Origin: Bacteroidota bacterium
GTDB taxonomy: Bacteria; Bacteroidota; Bacteroidia; Flavobacteriales_E; Vicingaceae
NCBI GenBank assembly: GCA_016183805.1
Contig: JACPDX010000015.1
Coordinates: 1-35,684, forward strand
Reading direction: 5' to 3'
Length of the DNA stretch: 35,684 nt
The notes under the pieces: model-generated
Databases searched by the model: none
Told to the model about the DNA's origin: nothing
What the model saw: only the letters and a program-made list of their open reading frames with translations
Position numbers and translations under genes: made by a program
Shown here: positions 24,980 to 32,334 of the stretch, piece by piece
Position numbering within the stretch: position 1 is the stretch's first letter
Layout: the number at the start of each line of letters is the position of its first letter

Positions 24980-25561
24980 TTAGTGTTTTCCTTTAATCAA
25001 AGGAAATTTCATTCTGTAATTTACTTTAATGTTACCTTTGGTAATATCATTAAGTTTACCCTTAAGTAACTGTTTTTTTAGCGGATTTATTTTATCGGTA
25101 AACAAAATACCCTCAATATGGTCGTATTCGTGCTGAACAACTCTTGCTGCTAAACCTGAAAGTTTTTCTTCAACCAACTCAAATTTTTCATTGTAATATT
25201 CAACAATAATATCGGGTTGTCGGCTTACGTCTTCTCTTATGCCAGGGATACTTAGACAACCTTCTTCAAATTTCCATTCCGCACCAGTTTCTTCAATAAT
25301 AATAGGGTTGATAAACACACGTTTAAAATCCCGTAACCCATCAACATCTTCTTCATCTTCATCCACAAAAGGCTCCGCATCAACTATAAACAAGCGAATG
25401 GAAAGCCCAATTTGTGGTGCAGCAAGCCCAACTCCTTGAGAATTATACATGGTTTCATGCATGTCTTCAATAATCAGATTAAGGTCAGGATAATCTTCAT
25501 CTATTTCAACGGCTTTTTTTCTTAAAACAGGGTCGCCGTAAGCTATTATTGGTCGTATCAT
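24980..25561 (-). CDS. def: Peptide deformylase
   Basis: 193 residues. It removes the formyl group from nascent N-terminal Met. All three catalytic motifs are present: GVGLAAPQ (motif 1), EGCLS (motif 2, Cys metal ligand) and QHEYDH (motif 3, the HExxH-type metal site). A short acidic insert (EPFVDEDEEDVDG) follows strand VD. The -7 element TAATTTTG sits four bases before the ATG, so the mRNA is predicted leaderless. Confidence 0.97.
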   Translation of the reverse strand: MIRPIIAYGDPVLRKKAVEIDEDYPDLNLIIEDMHETMYNSQGVGLAAPQIGLSIRLFIVDAEPFVDEDEEDVDGLRDFKRVFINPIIIEETGAEWKFEEGCLSIPGIREDVSRQPDIIVEYYNEKFELVEEKLSGLAARVVQHEYDHIEGILFTDKINPLKKQLLKGKLNDITKGNIKVNYRMKFPLIKGKH

Positions 25562-25565
25562 GCTG

Positions 25566-25573
25566 CAAAATTA
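25566..25573 (-). promoter_or_regulatory. -7 element of def, four bases before ATG
   Basis: TAATTTTG on the minus strand, exact TAnnTTTG, then CAGC and ATG at 25561. Same geometry as at mnmE and the gene at 9916. Confidence 0.6.
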
Positions 25574-25615
25574 ACATTAATTTTTGTTCCTTTGTACTTC
25601 AAAAAAAAATCAAAC

Positions 25616-26626
25616 ATGAAAAAACTTATTGCAGTATGGTTATTATTGACTTTTTTTGGGTGTTCTAACCAGCCCAAAACAGATACCATAGAGTTGAATG
25701 GTTTTGCCCAAGGAACAACTTATCATATTGTGTATATCAACAGTAAAGGAGAAAATTTTCAACGTTCCATTGATTCTTTGCTCATCGAAATTGATAATTC
25801 TTTATCTACCTATAATAAAAAATCTATTATTACCCGGTTTAACAACGCAGATTCGGTTTGTGAAGTAGATAAAATGTTTGCAGAGGTATTTAATCGTTCA
25901 AAAGAAGTTTATATTGAAACGGATGGAGCATTTAACCCTGCTGTTGCTCTTTTGGTGAATGCTTGGGGTTTTGGATTTAAAAATATAGATAATACGGATA
26001 GTATAACCATTGATAGCTTATTGCAATATGTTGACTTTGATGCCGTAACCATTAAAAATAATAAAGTAATTAAAACGAATAAAAATTTAATGCTCGATTT
26101 TAATGCCATTGCACAAGGTTATTCGGTTGATGTTATTGCTAATTTTTTAGCTGATAACGGAATTGAAAATTATATGGTGGAAATAGGAGGGGAAGTAAAG
26201 GCTCGTGGCAAAAACAGAAATAAAAAGCTGTGGCGTATCGGAATTGATAAACCTATCGAAAATCAAACAGAACGAACACTGGAAGCAGTCGTGAATCTAA
26301 ACAATAAAGCTTTAGCAACATCAGGAAATTACCGTAAGTTTTACGAAAAAGATGGAATAAAGTATTCTCACACGATTAACCCGAAAACGGGTTATCCTGT
26401 TCAACATTCGTTGTTGAGTGCAACGGTAATTACTGAAAATTGTGCTGTTGCAGATGCTTATGCTACTGTTTTTATGGTGGTTGGAATTGAAAAATCCAAA
26501 GAGATTTTAAACAAAATGAAAAATTTGCAGGCAATTTTAATATTCGAAAACGAAGATAAAAAGTTAGAAACTTTTGTTTCTGAGGAATTGAAAGAATATA
26601 TAGAGTTGAACAACAGTAATTTATAG
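25616..26626 (+). CDS. apbE: ApbE-family FAD:protein FMN transferase
   Basis: 336 residues from ATG 25616, which opens a lipoprotein signal (LIAVWLLLTFFGC). The enzyme attaches FMN to Thr or Ser of flavoproteins such as Na+-NQR/Rnf subunits, on the periplasmic side. Family blocks are FAQGTTYHIVY, DGAFNPAVALLVNAWGFG, LDFNAIAQGYSVD, YMVEIGGEVKARG, ALATSGNYRKFY, HTINPKTGYPV and CAVADAYATVFMV, covering the FAD and metal sites. No target flavoprotein is nearby. Confidence 0.95.
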   Translation: MKKLIAVWLLLTFFGCSNQPKTDTIELNGFAQGTTYHIVYINSKGENFQRSIDSLLIEIDNSLSTYNKKSIITRFNNADSVCEVDKMFAEVFNRSKEVYIETDGAFNPAVALLVNAWGFGFKNIDNTDSITIDSLLQYVDFDAVTIKNNKVIKTNKNLMLDFNAIAQGYSVDVIANFLADNGIENYMVEIGGEVKARGKNRNKKLWRIGIDKPIENQTERTLEAVVNLNNKALATSGNYRKFYEKDGIKYSHTINPKTGYPVQHSLLSATVITENCAVADAYATVFMVVGIEKSKEILNKMKNLQAILIFENEDKKLETFVSEELKEYIELNNSNL

Positions 26627-26642
26627 ATAAACGCCTTATTTT

Positions 26643-26650
26643 TACCTTTG
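26643..26650 (+). promoter_or_regulatory. Possible -7 element of the DUF3276 gene
   Basis: TACCTTTG is an exact TAnnTTTG match, 70 bases before the ATG. A second candidate, CAGATTTG near 26679, has one mismatch. Confidence 0.35.
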
Positions 26651-26720
26651 AACTTGTTTTTTTAAAAATAAAGTATCAGATTTGTATGTAATAAGTTTAT
26701 ACAACTAATAATTAAAAGAA

Positions 26721-27077
26721 ATGACGATGGAAGGAACAGAAAACCACGAAAATGACAACAGAAGAGATGAAGTATTTTCTAAAGCGGTAAGAGCAGGGAA
26801 GAGAACTTATTTTTTCGATGTTAAATCGACCAAAGGCGACGACTACTATTTAACAGTAACCGAAAGCAAAAGAAGATTTAATGCCGATAACGGCAAATTT
26901 GTTTTTGAAAAACACAAACTTTTCTTGTACAAAGAAGATTTTGGAAAGTTTACTGAAGGCTTAGAAGAAGCTATTAATAAAATAAAGGAGTTAAAATTAG
27001 CTCAAGGTGAAGAAGTAGTTGAAAAGGTGGCTTCAGATTACACCGATATTGATTTTGATGATTTAGGCGAAAAATAA
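26721..27077 (+). CDS. DUF3276 / PUR-alpha-like nucleic-acid-binding protein
   Basis: 118 residues. Residues about 15-90 form the single PUR repeat of the family (EVFSKAVRAGKRTYFFDVKSTKGDDYYLTVTESKRRF, then FEKHKLFLYKEDFGKFTEGLEEAI). An acidic tail follows. Relatives bind single-stranded nucleic acid; Bacteroidota nearly always carry one. The start could also be the ATG two codons later. A clear terminator follows. Confidence 0.93.
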   Translation: MTMEGTENHENDNRRDEVFSKAVRAGKRTYFFDVKSTKGDDYYLTVTESKRRFNADNGKFVFEKHKLFLYKEDFGKFTEGLEEAINKIKELKLAQGEEVVEKVASDYTDIDFDDLGEK

Positions 27078-27101
27078 TTAATTATTTTTGGTAAAAAGGA
27101 G

Positions 27102-27127
27102 GCCAACAATTTATTGTTGGCTTTTTT
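27102..27127 (+). terminator. Terminator of the DUF3276 gene
   Basis: GCCAACAA (27102-27109) pairs with TTGTTGGC (27114-27121) around a 4-base loop, followed by six T. Confidence 0.9.
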
Positions 27128-27150
27128 GTTGGGTTATCTAAGCTAAGTAA

Positions 27151-27293
27151 ACCACATAGAAACATAGGTTGTTTCAGTAAAAGACAACATAAGATAAACA
27201 TAGTATTCTCCGACTAGTCCGGAGAAAAAACTATTGAGCAACTATCAAATAGGTGAGCTTTGAAATAGTAAAAATGATATGTGTCTATGTGGT
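27151..27293. mobile_element. MITE/REP-like element with 16-bp inverted ends
   Basis: The left end ACCACATAGAAACATA (27151-27166) and right end TATGTGTCTATGTGGT (27278-27293) are inverted copies with one mismatch. The 143-bp unit has no coding capacity. It contains an inner hairpin CTCCG/CGGAG around ACTAGTC (27208-27224). Ends of this type (CCACATAG...CTATGTGG) recur between genes in Bacteroidota as I remember them, so this is probably a small non-autonomous repeat. No transposase is in the window and no target duplication is clear. Confidence 0.6.
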
Positions 27294-27352
27294 AAAACAA
27301 GTAGCTTTTTTATTCGAACTAATGTTATCATAAGCAATACAAATCTATTGAC

Positions 27353-27360
27353 TAAATTTG
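27353..27360 (+). promoter_or_regulatory. -7 element of mnmE, four bases before ATG
   Basis: TAAATTTG, exact TAnnTTTG, then CCAC and the ATG at 27365. A leaderless transcript is predicted. Confidence 0.6.
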
Positions 27361-27364
27361 CCAC

Positions 27365-28756
27365 ATGCAAACAAAAAACCACATCACCGATACTATTTGT
27401 GCTTTGGCAACGCCTTCCGGTATTGGTGCTATTGCGGTAATTCGTTTGTCGGGACCAGAAGCAATCACCATTTGTAACAGTTGTTTTTTTGGTAAAGATT
27501 TAACCCAAGTGGATACTCACACCATTCATTTTGGAACTGTGCGTGATGGCGACAGAATAGTGGACGAAGTACTGGTAAGTGTGTTTCGAGACAAAAAATC
27601 GTTTACGGGCGAAAATGCTGTGGAGATTTCTACCCATGGTTCGCCATACATACAGCAACAAGTGTTGCAACTGTTGTTAAAAAATGGGGCAAAATCTGCC
27701 GGGCAGGGAGAATTTACCTTACGTGCTTTTTTAAACGGAAAACTCGATTTATCACAAGCCGAAGCGGTGGCTGATGTTATTGCTTCCAACTCAGAAGCTT
27801 CCCTCCAATTGGCCATGCAACAAATGCGTGGTGGGTTTAGCAGCGAAATTCAGAAACTACGTGAAGAACTCATTCATTTTGCATCATTAATTGAATTAGA
27901 ACTCGATTTTGGCGAAGAGGATGTAGAGTTTGCCAATCGCGACGATTTAAAACAACTGGTCGTAAAACTTCAAACCAAGTTGATTCATTTAATCAATTCG
28001 TTTAACCTGGGCAATGTTATCAAAAATGGTGTTCCGGTGGCGATAGTTGGAGAACCCAACGTGGGTAAATCTACTTTGTTAAATGCTTTGCTCAACGAAG
28101 AACGAGCCATCGTTTCTGATATTGCAGGAACTACACGTGATACCATTGAAGATGAAATAGTAATTAGCGGCATTAGTTTTCGATTTATTGATACGGCTGG
28201 ACTTCGAGATACCAAAGATGCTATAGAATCGATGGGAATAAAAAAATCGTTTGAAAAAATTGATGAAGCGTCTGTTGTATTGCTTTTGGTAGATGCAAGC
28301 ACCATCTCCGAAAACCAATTGATGGCGGATGTAAAAAACATTGAAGACCGTATAGAAGGGAAGAACAAACGTTTGGTGGTAATCGCCAACAAAGTAGATA
28401 AAGCCAATCAGGCTGTTATTTCCGATAAGTTTAATAGGGTAAAGCACGTGTTGTTTGTATCAGCTAAAGACAAACTCAATATTGAGGCCATTAAAGAACA
28501 ATTGTTTAATTACGTAAATTCCGGTGCCTTAAACCAAAACGATGTGATTGTAACCAATGCCCGTCATTACGAAGCCTTAACCCAAGCCAACGAGTTTTTA
28601 ACCAAAGTATTAGATGGTTTAGACATTAACATTACCGGCGATTTCTTGGCTATGGACATTCGTCAATCGCTACACTATTTAGGCTTGATTACCGGAGATA
28701 TTTCTACTGATGATTTGCTGGATAATATTTTTAGTAAATTCTGTATCGGAAAGTAA
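27365..28756 (+). CDS. mnmE: tRNA modification GTPase MnmE
   Basis: 463 residues, full length. With MnmG it installs the carboxymethylaminomethyl group on U34 of several tRNAs. The N-terminal formyl-THF-binding domain (about 1-118; TICALATPSGIGAIAVIRLSG) precedes the helical domain. The inserted G domain (about 220-380) has GEPNVGKST (G1), DTAGLRDT (G3) and NKVD (G4). The protein ends with the catalytic CIGK motif. mnmG is not in the window. It marks the right end of the ordinary chromosomal block. Confidence 0.98.
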   Translation: MQTKNHITDTICALATPSGIGAIAVIRLSGPEAITICNSCFFGKDLTQVDTHTIHFGTVRDGDRIVDEVLVSVFRDKKSFTGENAVEISTHGSPYIQQQVLQLLLKNGAKSAGQGEFTLRAFLNGKLDLSQAEAVADVIASNSEASLQLAMQQMRGGFSSEIQKLREELIHFASLIELELDFGEEDVEFANRDDLKQLVVKLQTKLIHLINSFNLGNVIKNGVPVAIVGEPNVGKSTLLNALLNEERAIVSDIAGTTRDTIEDEIVISGISFRFIDTAGLRDTKDAIESMGIKKSFEKIDEASVVLLLVDASTISENQLMADVKNIEDRIEGKNKRLVVIANKVDKANQAVISDKFNRVKHVLFVSAKDKLNIEAIKEQLFNYVNSGALNQNDVIVTNARHYEALTQANEFLTKVLDGLDINITGDFLAMDIRQSLHYLGLITGDISTDDLLDNIFSKFCIGK

Positions 28757-28765
28757 AGTTTATTT

Positions 28766-28806
28766 AAAAACTATTCATTATTTTTCTCTTCTAAAACATA
28801 GTTTTT
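28766..28806 (+). terminator. Possible terminator after mnmE
   Basis: AAAAACTAT (28766-28774) can pair with ATAGTTTTT (28798-28806) around a 23-base loop. The stem is AT-rich, so this is a weak call. Confidence 0.3.
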
Positions 28807-28878
28807 CTCGTTAATTATTATCACTTTTAAAGTCTTAAATTATTTGTTAATAGAGATCATTTTTTCAAAGATTTAAAT

Positions 28879-29217
28879 ATGGATAAATACAAAAAAGTAA
28901 TTAAAGAATTAATAAAATTTAGGAATGATAGGGATTGGGAGCAATTTCATGATTCTAAAAATTTAGCAACTGCTATTTCAATTGAAGCAGCAGAATTGAA
29001 TGAAATATTTTTGTGGAAAACAATTAAAGAATCAGAAGATGTAAAAATTGAAAAAATTAAAGAGGAGTTAGCGGACATACTTTCTTTTTCGTTTCTTTTA
29101 GCAGAAAAACATGGATTGGATCCTTTTGATATTATATCTGAAAAAATAAAAATTAATGCTAAAAAATACCCCGTAGATAAAGCAAAAGGAACAGCGAAGA
29201 AATATAATGAGTTATGA
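28879..29217 (+). CDS. MazG-like nucleotide pyrophosphohydrolase
   Basis: 112 residues. All-alpha NTP pyrophosphohydrolase of the iMazG/MazG-like type. The metal ligands are Glu36 and Glu39 (SIEAAELNEIFLW) and Glu63 and Asp66 (EELADILSF), the family EExxE...ExxD pattern; the C-terminal KYPVDKAKGTAKKYNEL is also typical. Such enzymes split (d)NTPs to monophosphates. Its stop overlaps the start of the next gene (ATGA, 29214-29217), so the two products are made together and probably act in one system. Local DNA is richer in A than the mnmE region. Confidence 0.9.
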   Translation: MDKYKKVIKELIKFRNDRDWEQFHDSKNLATAISIEAAELNEIFLWKTIKESEDVKIEKIKEELADILSFSFLLAEKHGLDPFDIISEKIKINAKKYPVDKAKGTAKKYNEL

Positions 29218-31403
29218 TTTTAAGTAATAATTTTGAAGTTAAGCGATACGATTTTAACTCAAATTTATTTGATGAGTTCAATAGTTTGCATTCTGCAAAA
29301 GATTTATGGCCTTTAGTATATATTTTAAGTGATGGAGTTATTAAAGAAGCATATGTTGGCGAGACTACTGATGCATATGCTCGAATGAATAGTCATTTAA
29401 AAAATAATTCAAAAAATAAACTTACCGCAGTCCATCTAATTACAAGTGAAAAATTTAATAAATCTGCGACATTAGATATTGAGTCTAATTTAATAAAGTA
29501 TATCTCTGGTGATGGAGAGTATCAATTATTAAATGGAAATGTAGGTTTAGCAAACCATAATTATTATCAAAAGAAAGAAGTCTATTGGGATATTTTTAAA
29601 TCAGTTTGGAACAAATTAAGAGCTGAAGGAATAACTAAACATTCTATAGATTACATTGATAATTCAGATTTGTTTAAATACTCTCCTTATAAGACTTTAA
29701 CAGGTGAACAACGAAATGGTTTATTCGTAATAATCAATAATCTATTAGAAGATAATTTTAAAAATGTAATTATTGAAGGTGGAGCTGGAACAGGTAAAAC
29801 AATCGTAGCAATTTTTTTATTTAAACTACTTAATTCTGATAACATAGATTTCAATTTTAAAGAGTTTGGGGAAGATGAAGAAGAATTTGTTAAAAAAATA
29901 ACTCAATTAAAAAATAAATACCCAAACCCAAAAATGGCATTGGTTATACCAATGTCTTCTTTTAGAAACACATTAAAAAAAGTATTCAAAAATGTAAAAG
30001 GACTTACTGGTAATATGGTTATTGGGCCAGCAGAAATTACTAGAAATAAATATGATATTGTTATAGTTGATGAAGCACATCGATTACGTAGAAGAGTTAA
30101 TTTAGGAGCTTACTTTGGAGCATTTGATAAAGCATGTGAAAAATTAAATCTTGACAGAGACACCTGTAGTGAATTAGATTTTGTAATTAAACAATCCGAT
30201 AAAACCATCTTGTTTTATGATGAAGACCAATCTATCAAGCCTTCTGATGTTAAAAAAGAAGCTTTTGATAAACTGAAACTGAATAAACAAACAAAAATTG
30301 AGTATTTAACATCTCAACTTAGGGTAAAGGGAGGTAATAATTATGTCAAATTTATTGATAATCTTCTCAAATGTAAAGTAGATTCAAATAATACAATATA
30401 TAATTCAAAAGAGTATGAATTCTTATTGTTTGATTCAATTGAAACTTTAGTAGAAGAAATTAAATTTAGAAATAAAGAGCATGGGTTATCAAGGTTAATT
30501 GCTGGTTATGCTTGGCCGTGGATATCCAAGATTGATAAAACGCTATTTGATTTAAAGATTGAGAACATAGAACTGCAATGGAATGGAGAGAGTGTAGATT
30601 GGATAAATTCTGAAAATTCTATAAATGAGGTAGGATGTATTCACACAACACAAGGATATGATCTAAATTATTCTGGTATTATTTTCGGTGATGAAATAAC
30701 TTATGATAAAGAAAAAGGTGAGATTGTAATTATTGAGGAAAACTACTATGATAAATATGGTAAACAATCAATTAAAAATCCAGATGAATTAAAGACTTTC
30801 ATTCTAAATATATATAAAACAATAATGCTCCGAGGTATAAAAGGTACTTATGTTTATGTTTGTGATAAGAATTTAAGAGAGTATTTCGCAAAGCACATAA
30901 CAAATTTCAAACTAGAAAGCAGCATCAATTACTTGTCTAATTCTGAGGTAATACCTTTTGAAAATTCTATTCCAGTGTATGATTTAAAGGCTGCTGCTGG
31001 TAATTTTAGTGAGCCACAAAATGTAACTGATTTTGATTGGATTGAATTACCTGCTAGATATAAACCCTCAAAAGATTTATTTGCTTGCATGGTTCAAGGT
31101 GAATCAATGAATAAAGTAATCCCAAATGGATCCATTTGTTTATTCAGAAAATATAATGGAGGAACAAGGAATGGTAAAATTGTTTTAGTTGAGCACTCAA
31201 GTATTCAAGATTCAGATTTTGGTTCAGGATACACAGTAAAAGAATATCGAAGTAAAAAAAATATTCAAGAAAATAAGTGGGAGCATCAATCAATCATTTT
31301 GGCTCCTTTATCTTTTGATACAAAATACCAAGAAATTGAACTAACTGAAGATGAACTTAGCAGTTTTAAGGTTATTGGTTTTTTTGAATGCGTTTTAATA
31401 TAA
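29214..31403 (+). CDS. GIY-YIG nuclease / DUF2075 helicase / S24 (LexA-like) peptidase fusion
   Basis: 729 residues. The GIY-YIG domain (about 30-115) has VYILSDG (GIY part), AYVGET (YIG part), Arg57, His61 and Glu90 (LDIESNLIKYI). The DUF2075/Schlafen-group-3-like helicase domain (about 160-560) has Walker A GGAGTGKT (189-196), Walker B DIVIVDEAH (281-289), FYDEDQS (334-340), TSQLR (366-370), HTTQGYDLNYSGIIFGDEI (477-495) and MLRGIKGTYVY (538-548). The S24 domain (about 585-729) has Ser631 in QGESM and Lys676 in YTVKEYR as the catalytic pair, with an Ala595-Gly596 site (LKAAAGNFSE) where LexA-like proteins cut themselves. It is coupled to the MazG-like gene. Defence or DNA-damage response is inferred. 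Confidence 0.9.
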   Translation: MILSNNFEVKRYDFNSNLFDEFNSLHSAKDLWPLVYILSDGVIKEAYVGETTDAYARMNSHLKNNSKNKLTAVHLITSEKFNKSATLDIESNLIKYISGDGEYQLLNGNVGLANHNYYQKKEVYWDIFKSVWNKLRAEGITKHSIDYIDNSDLFKYSPYKTLTGEQRNGLFVIINNLLEDNFKNVIIEGGAGTGKTIVAIFLFKLLNSDNIDFNFKEFGEDEEEFVKKITQLKNKYPNPKMALVIPMSSFRNTLKKVFKNVKGLTGNMVIGPAEITRNKYDIVIVDEAHRLRRRVNLGAYFGAFDKACEKLNLDRDTCSELDFVIKQSDKTILFYDEDQSIKPSDVKKEAFDKLKLNKQTKIEYLTSQLRVKGGNNYVKFIDNLLKCKVDSNNTIYNSKEYEFLLFDSIETLVEEIKFRNKEHGLSRLIAGYAWPWISKIDKTLFDLKIENIELQWNGESVDWINSENSINEVGCIHTTQGYDLNYSGIIFGDEITYDKEKGEIVIIEENYYDKYGKQSIKNPDELKTFILNIYKTIMLRGIKGTYVYVCDKNLREYFAKHITNFKLESSINYLSNSEVIPFENSIPVYDLKAAAGNFSEPQNVTDFDWIELPARYKPSKDLFACMVQGESMNKVIPNGSICLFRKYNGGTRNGKIVLVEHSSIQDSDFGSGYTVKEYRSKKNIQENKWEHQSIILAPLSFDTKYQEIELTEDELSSFKVIGFFECVLI

Positions 31404-31418
31404 AAAGAAATAGATTAA

Positions 31419-31493
31419 ATGGTTTATGAAATTTATGGGTTTAGTGAGGAGGAAATTAAAATTGTAGAAAATTCTAATCAATATAATCTTTAA
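31419..31493 (+). pseudogene. Vestigial C-terminal tail of a type IIG/Eco57I-like restriction methylase
   Basis: A 24-codon frame begins MVYEIYGFSEEEIKIVE. The pattern (V)YELYGLTEEEIKIVE closes many Eco57I/TaqI-like restriction-modification proteins. A stop directly before the ATG shows that no longer protein is attached. This is best read as the last few per cent of a lost restriction gene at the junction between two defence-like modules. A chance match or a real micropeptide cannot be excluded. Confidence 0.5.
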
Positions 31494-31500
31494 GTACTTA

Positions 31501-32334
31501 ATGAAGTTAATTTCTCCTAAAATATTATATACTTTTTCCAATGCTTTTGAGTATAGAGAAACTCGAAATTATCCCATTATTGCTATATGCGATGACATTA
31601 ACAGCTATGTGATAAAACATAACCGATCAAAAACACCATGCAATGGATTGGCAATCGAGCTAATTGCTCATTACTTTTTAAAAATATGGAATCTCAACAC
31701 ACCCAATATTGCTGTAGTTCATGTTCACCCGGAGCATCTTAACACACTTGAAATTATCCAAATACAAGAGGCCTTTTTTAAGTTACCTTGTTTTGGCTCT
31801 GTTTTTCATAAAGATGCCAATGAATTCAATCAATTCTATACAAGCATTCAGTCTTACGAAAAAAATAAGTTTGCCAATAAAAACGATTTTTTTAAATTGG
31901 CTTTGTTCGATATTTGGTTATCAAATGAAGACCGAACCGAAAACAATCCTAATTTTTTAATACATCCATACGCTGGGCAATATCATGTAGTGGCTATTGA
32001 TAATGAAAGTTGTTTTAATAGTGGTAACCTTAATTCAAAATTATCACCATTGACGTTTGAAGATTCTATTTTATATCATAAAGGAATAAAACATATTGTG
32101 GGTAAAAGTGGTTTTAAATCAGAAAATTTGGAAAGTATCGTAGAAGAAATGTATCTTTGTATTGCAGAATGCAAAAGCAAAGCAGATGATATCCTTTCTT
32201 TTATACCCGATGAATGGCAAATAGATATCTCTACATTTAAACAAATGTTTGCTGATAACTTATTTAATGATGATTGGATATCAGCTTGTAAAAACACTTT
32301 TTTTGAACATGTAAATTCTGCTTTAAATCAATGA
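31501..32334 (+). CDS. HipA-like kinase (HipA_2 type)
   Basis: 277 residues. A compact HipA-type Ser/Thr kinase without the HipA N-terminal subdomain. Likely ATP Lys39 (SYVIKH), a helix with conserved Glu (LAIELIAHYFL), catalytic loop DIWLSNEDRTENNPNFLI (Asp137, Asn142, Asp144) and metal Asp167 (VVAIDNESCF). HipA proteins phosphorylate translation-related targets and cause growth arrest. This type is usually beside a DUF3037 gene rather than a HipB antitoxin, as here (ATGA overlap, 32331-32334). The substrate is unknown. Confidence 0.8.
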   Translation: MKLISPKILYTFSNAFEYRETRNYPIIAICDDINSYVIKHNRSKTPCNGLAIELIAHYFLKIWNLNTPNIAVVHVHPEHLNTLEIIQIQEAFFKLPCFGSVFHKDANEFNQFYTSIQSYEKNKFANKNDFFKLALFDIWLSNEDRTENNPNFLIHPYAGQYHVVAIDNESCFNSGNLNSKLSPLTFEDSILYHKGIKHIVGKSGFKSENLESIVEEMYLCIAECKSKADDILSFIPDEWQIDISTFKQMFADNLFNDDWISACKNTFFEHVNSALNQ

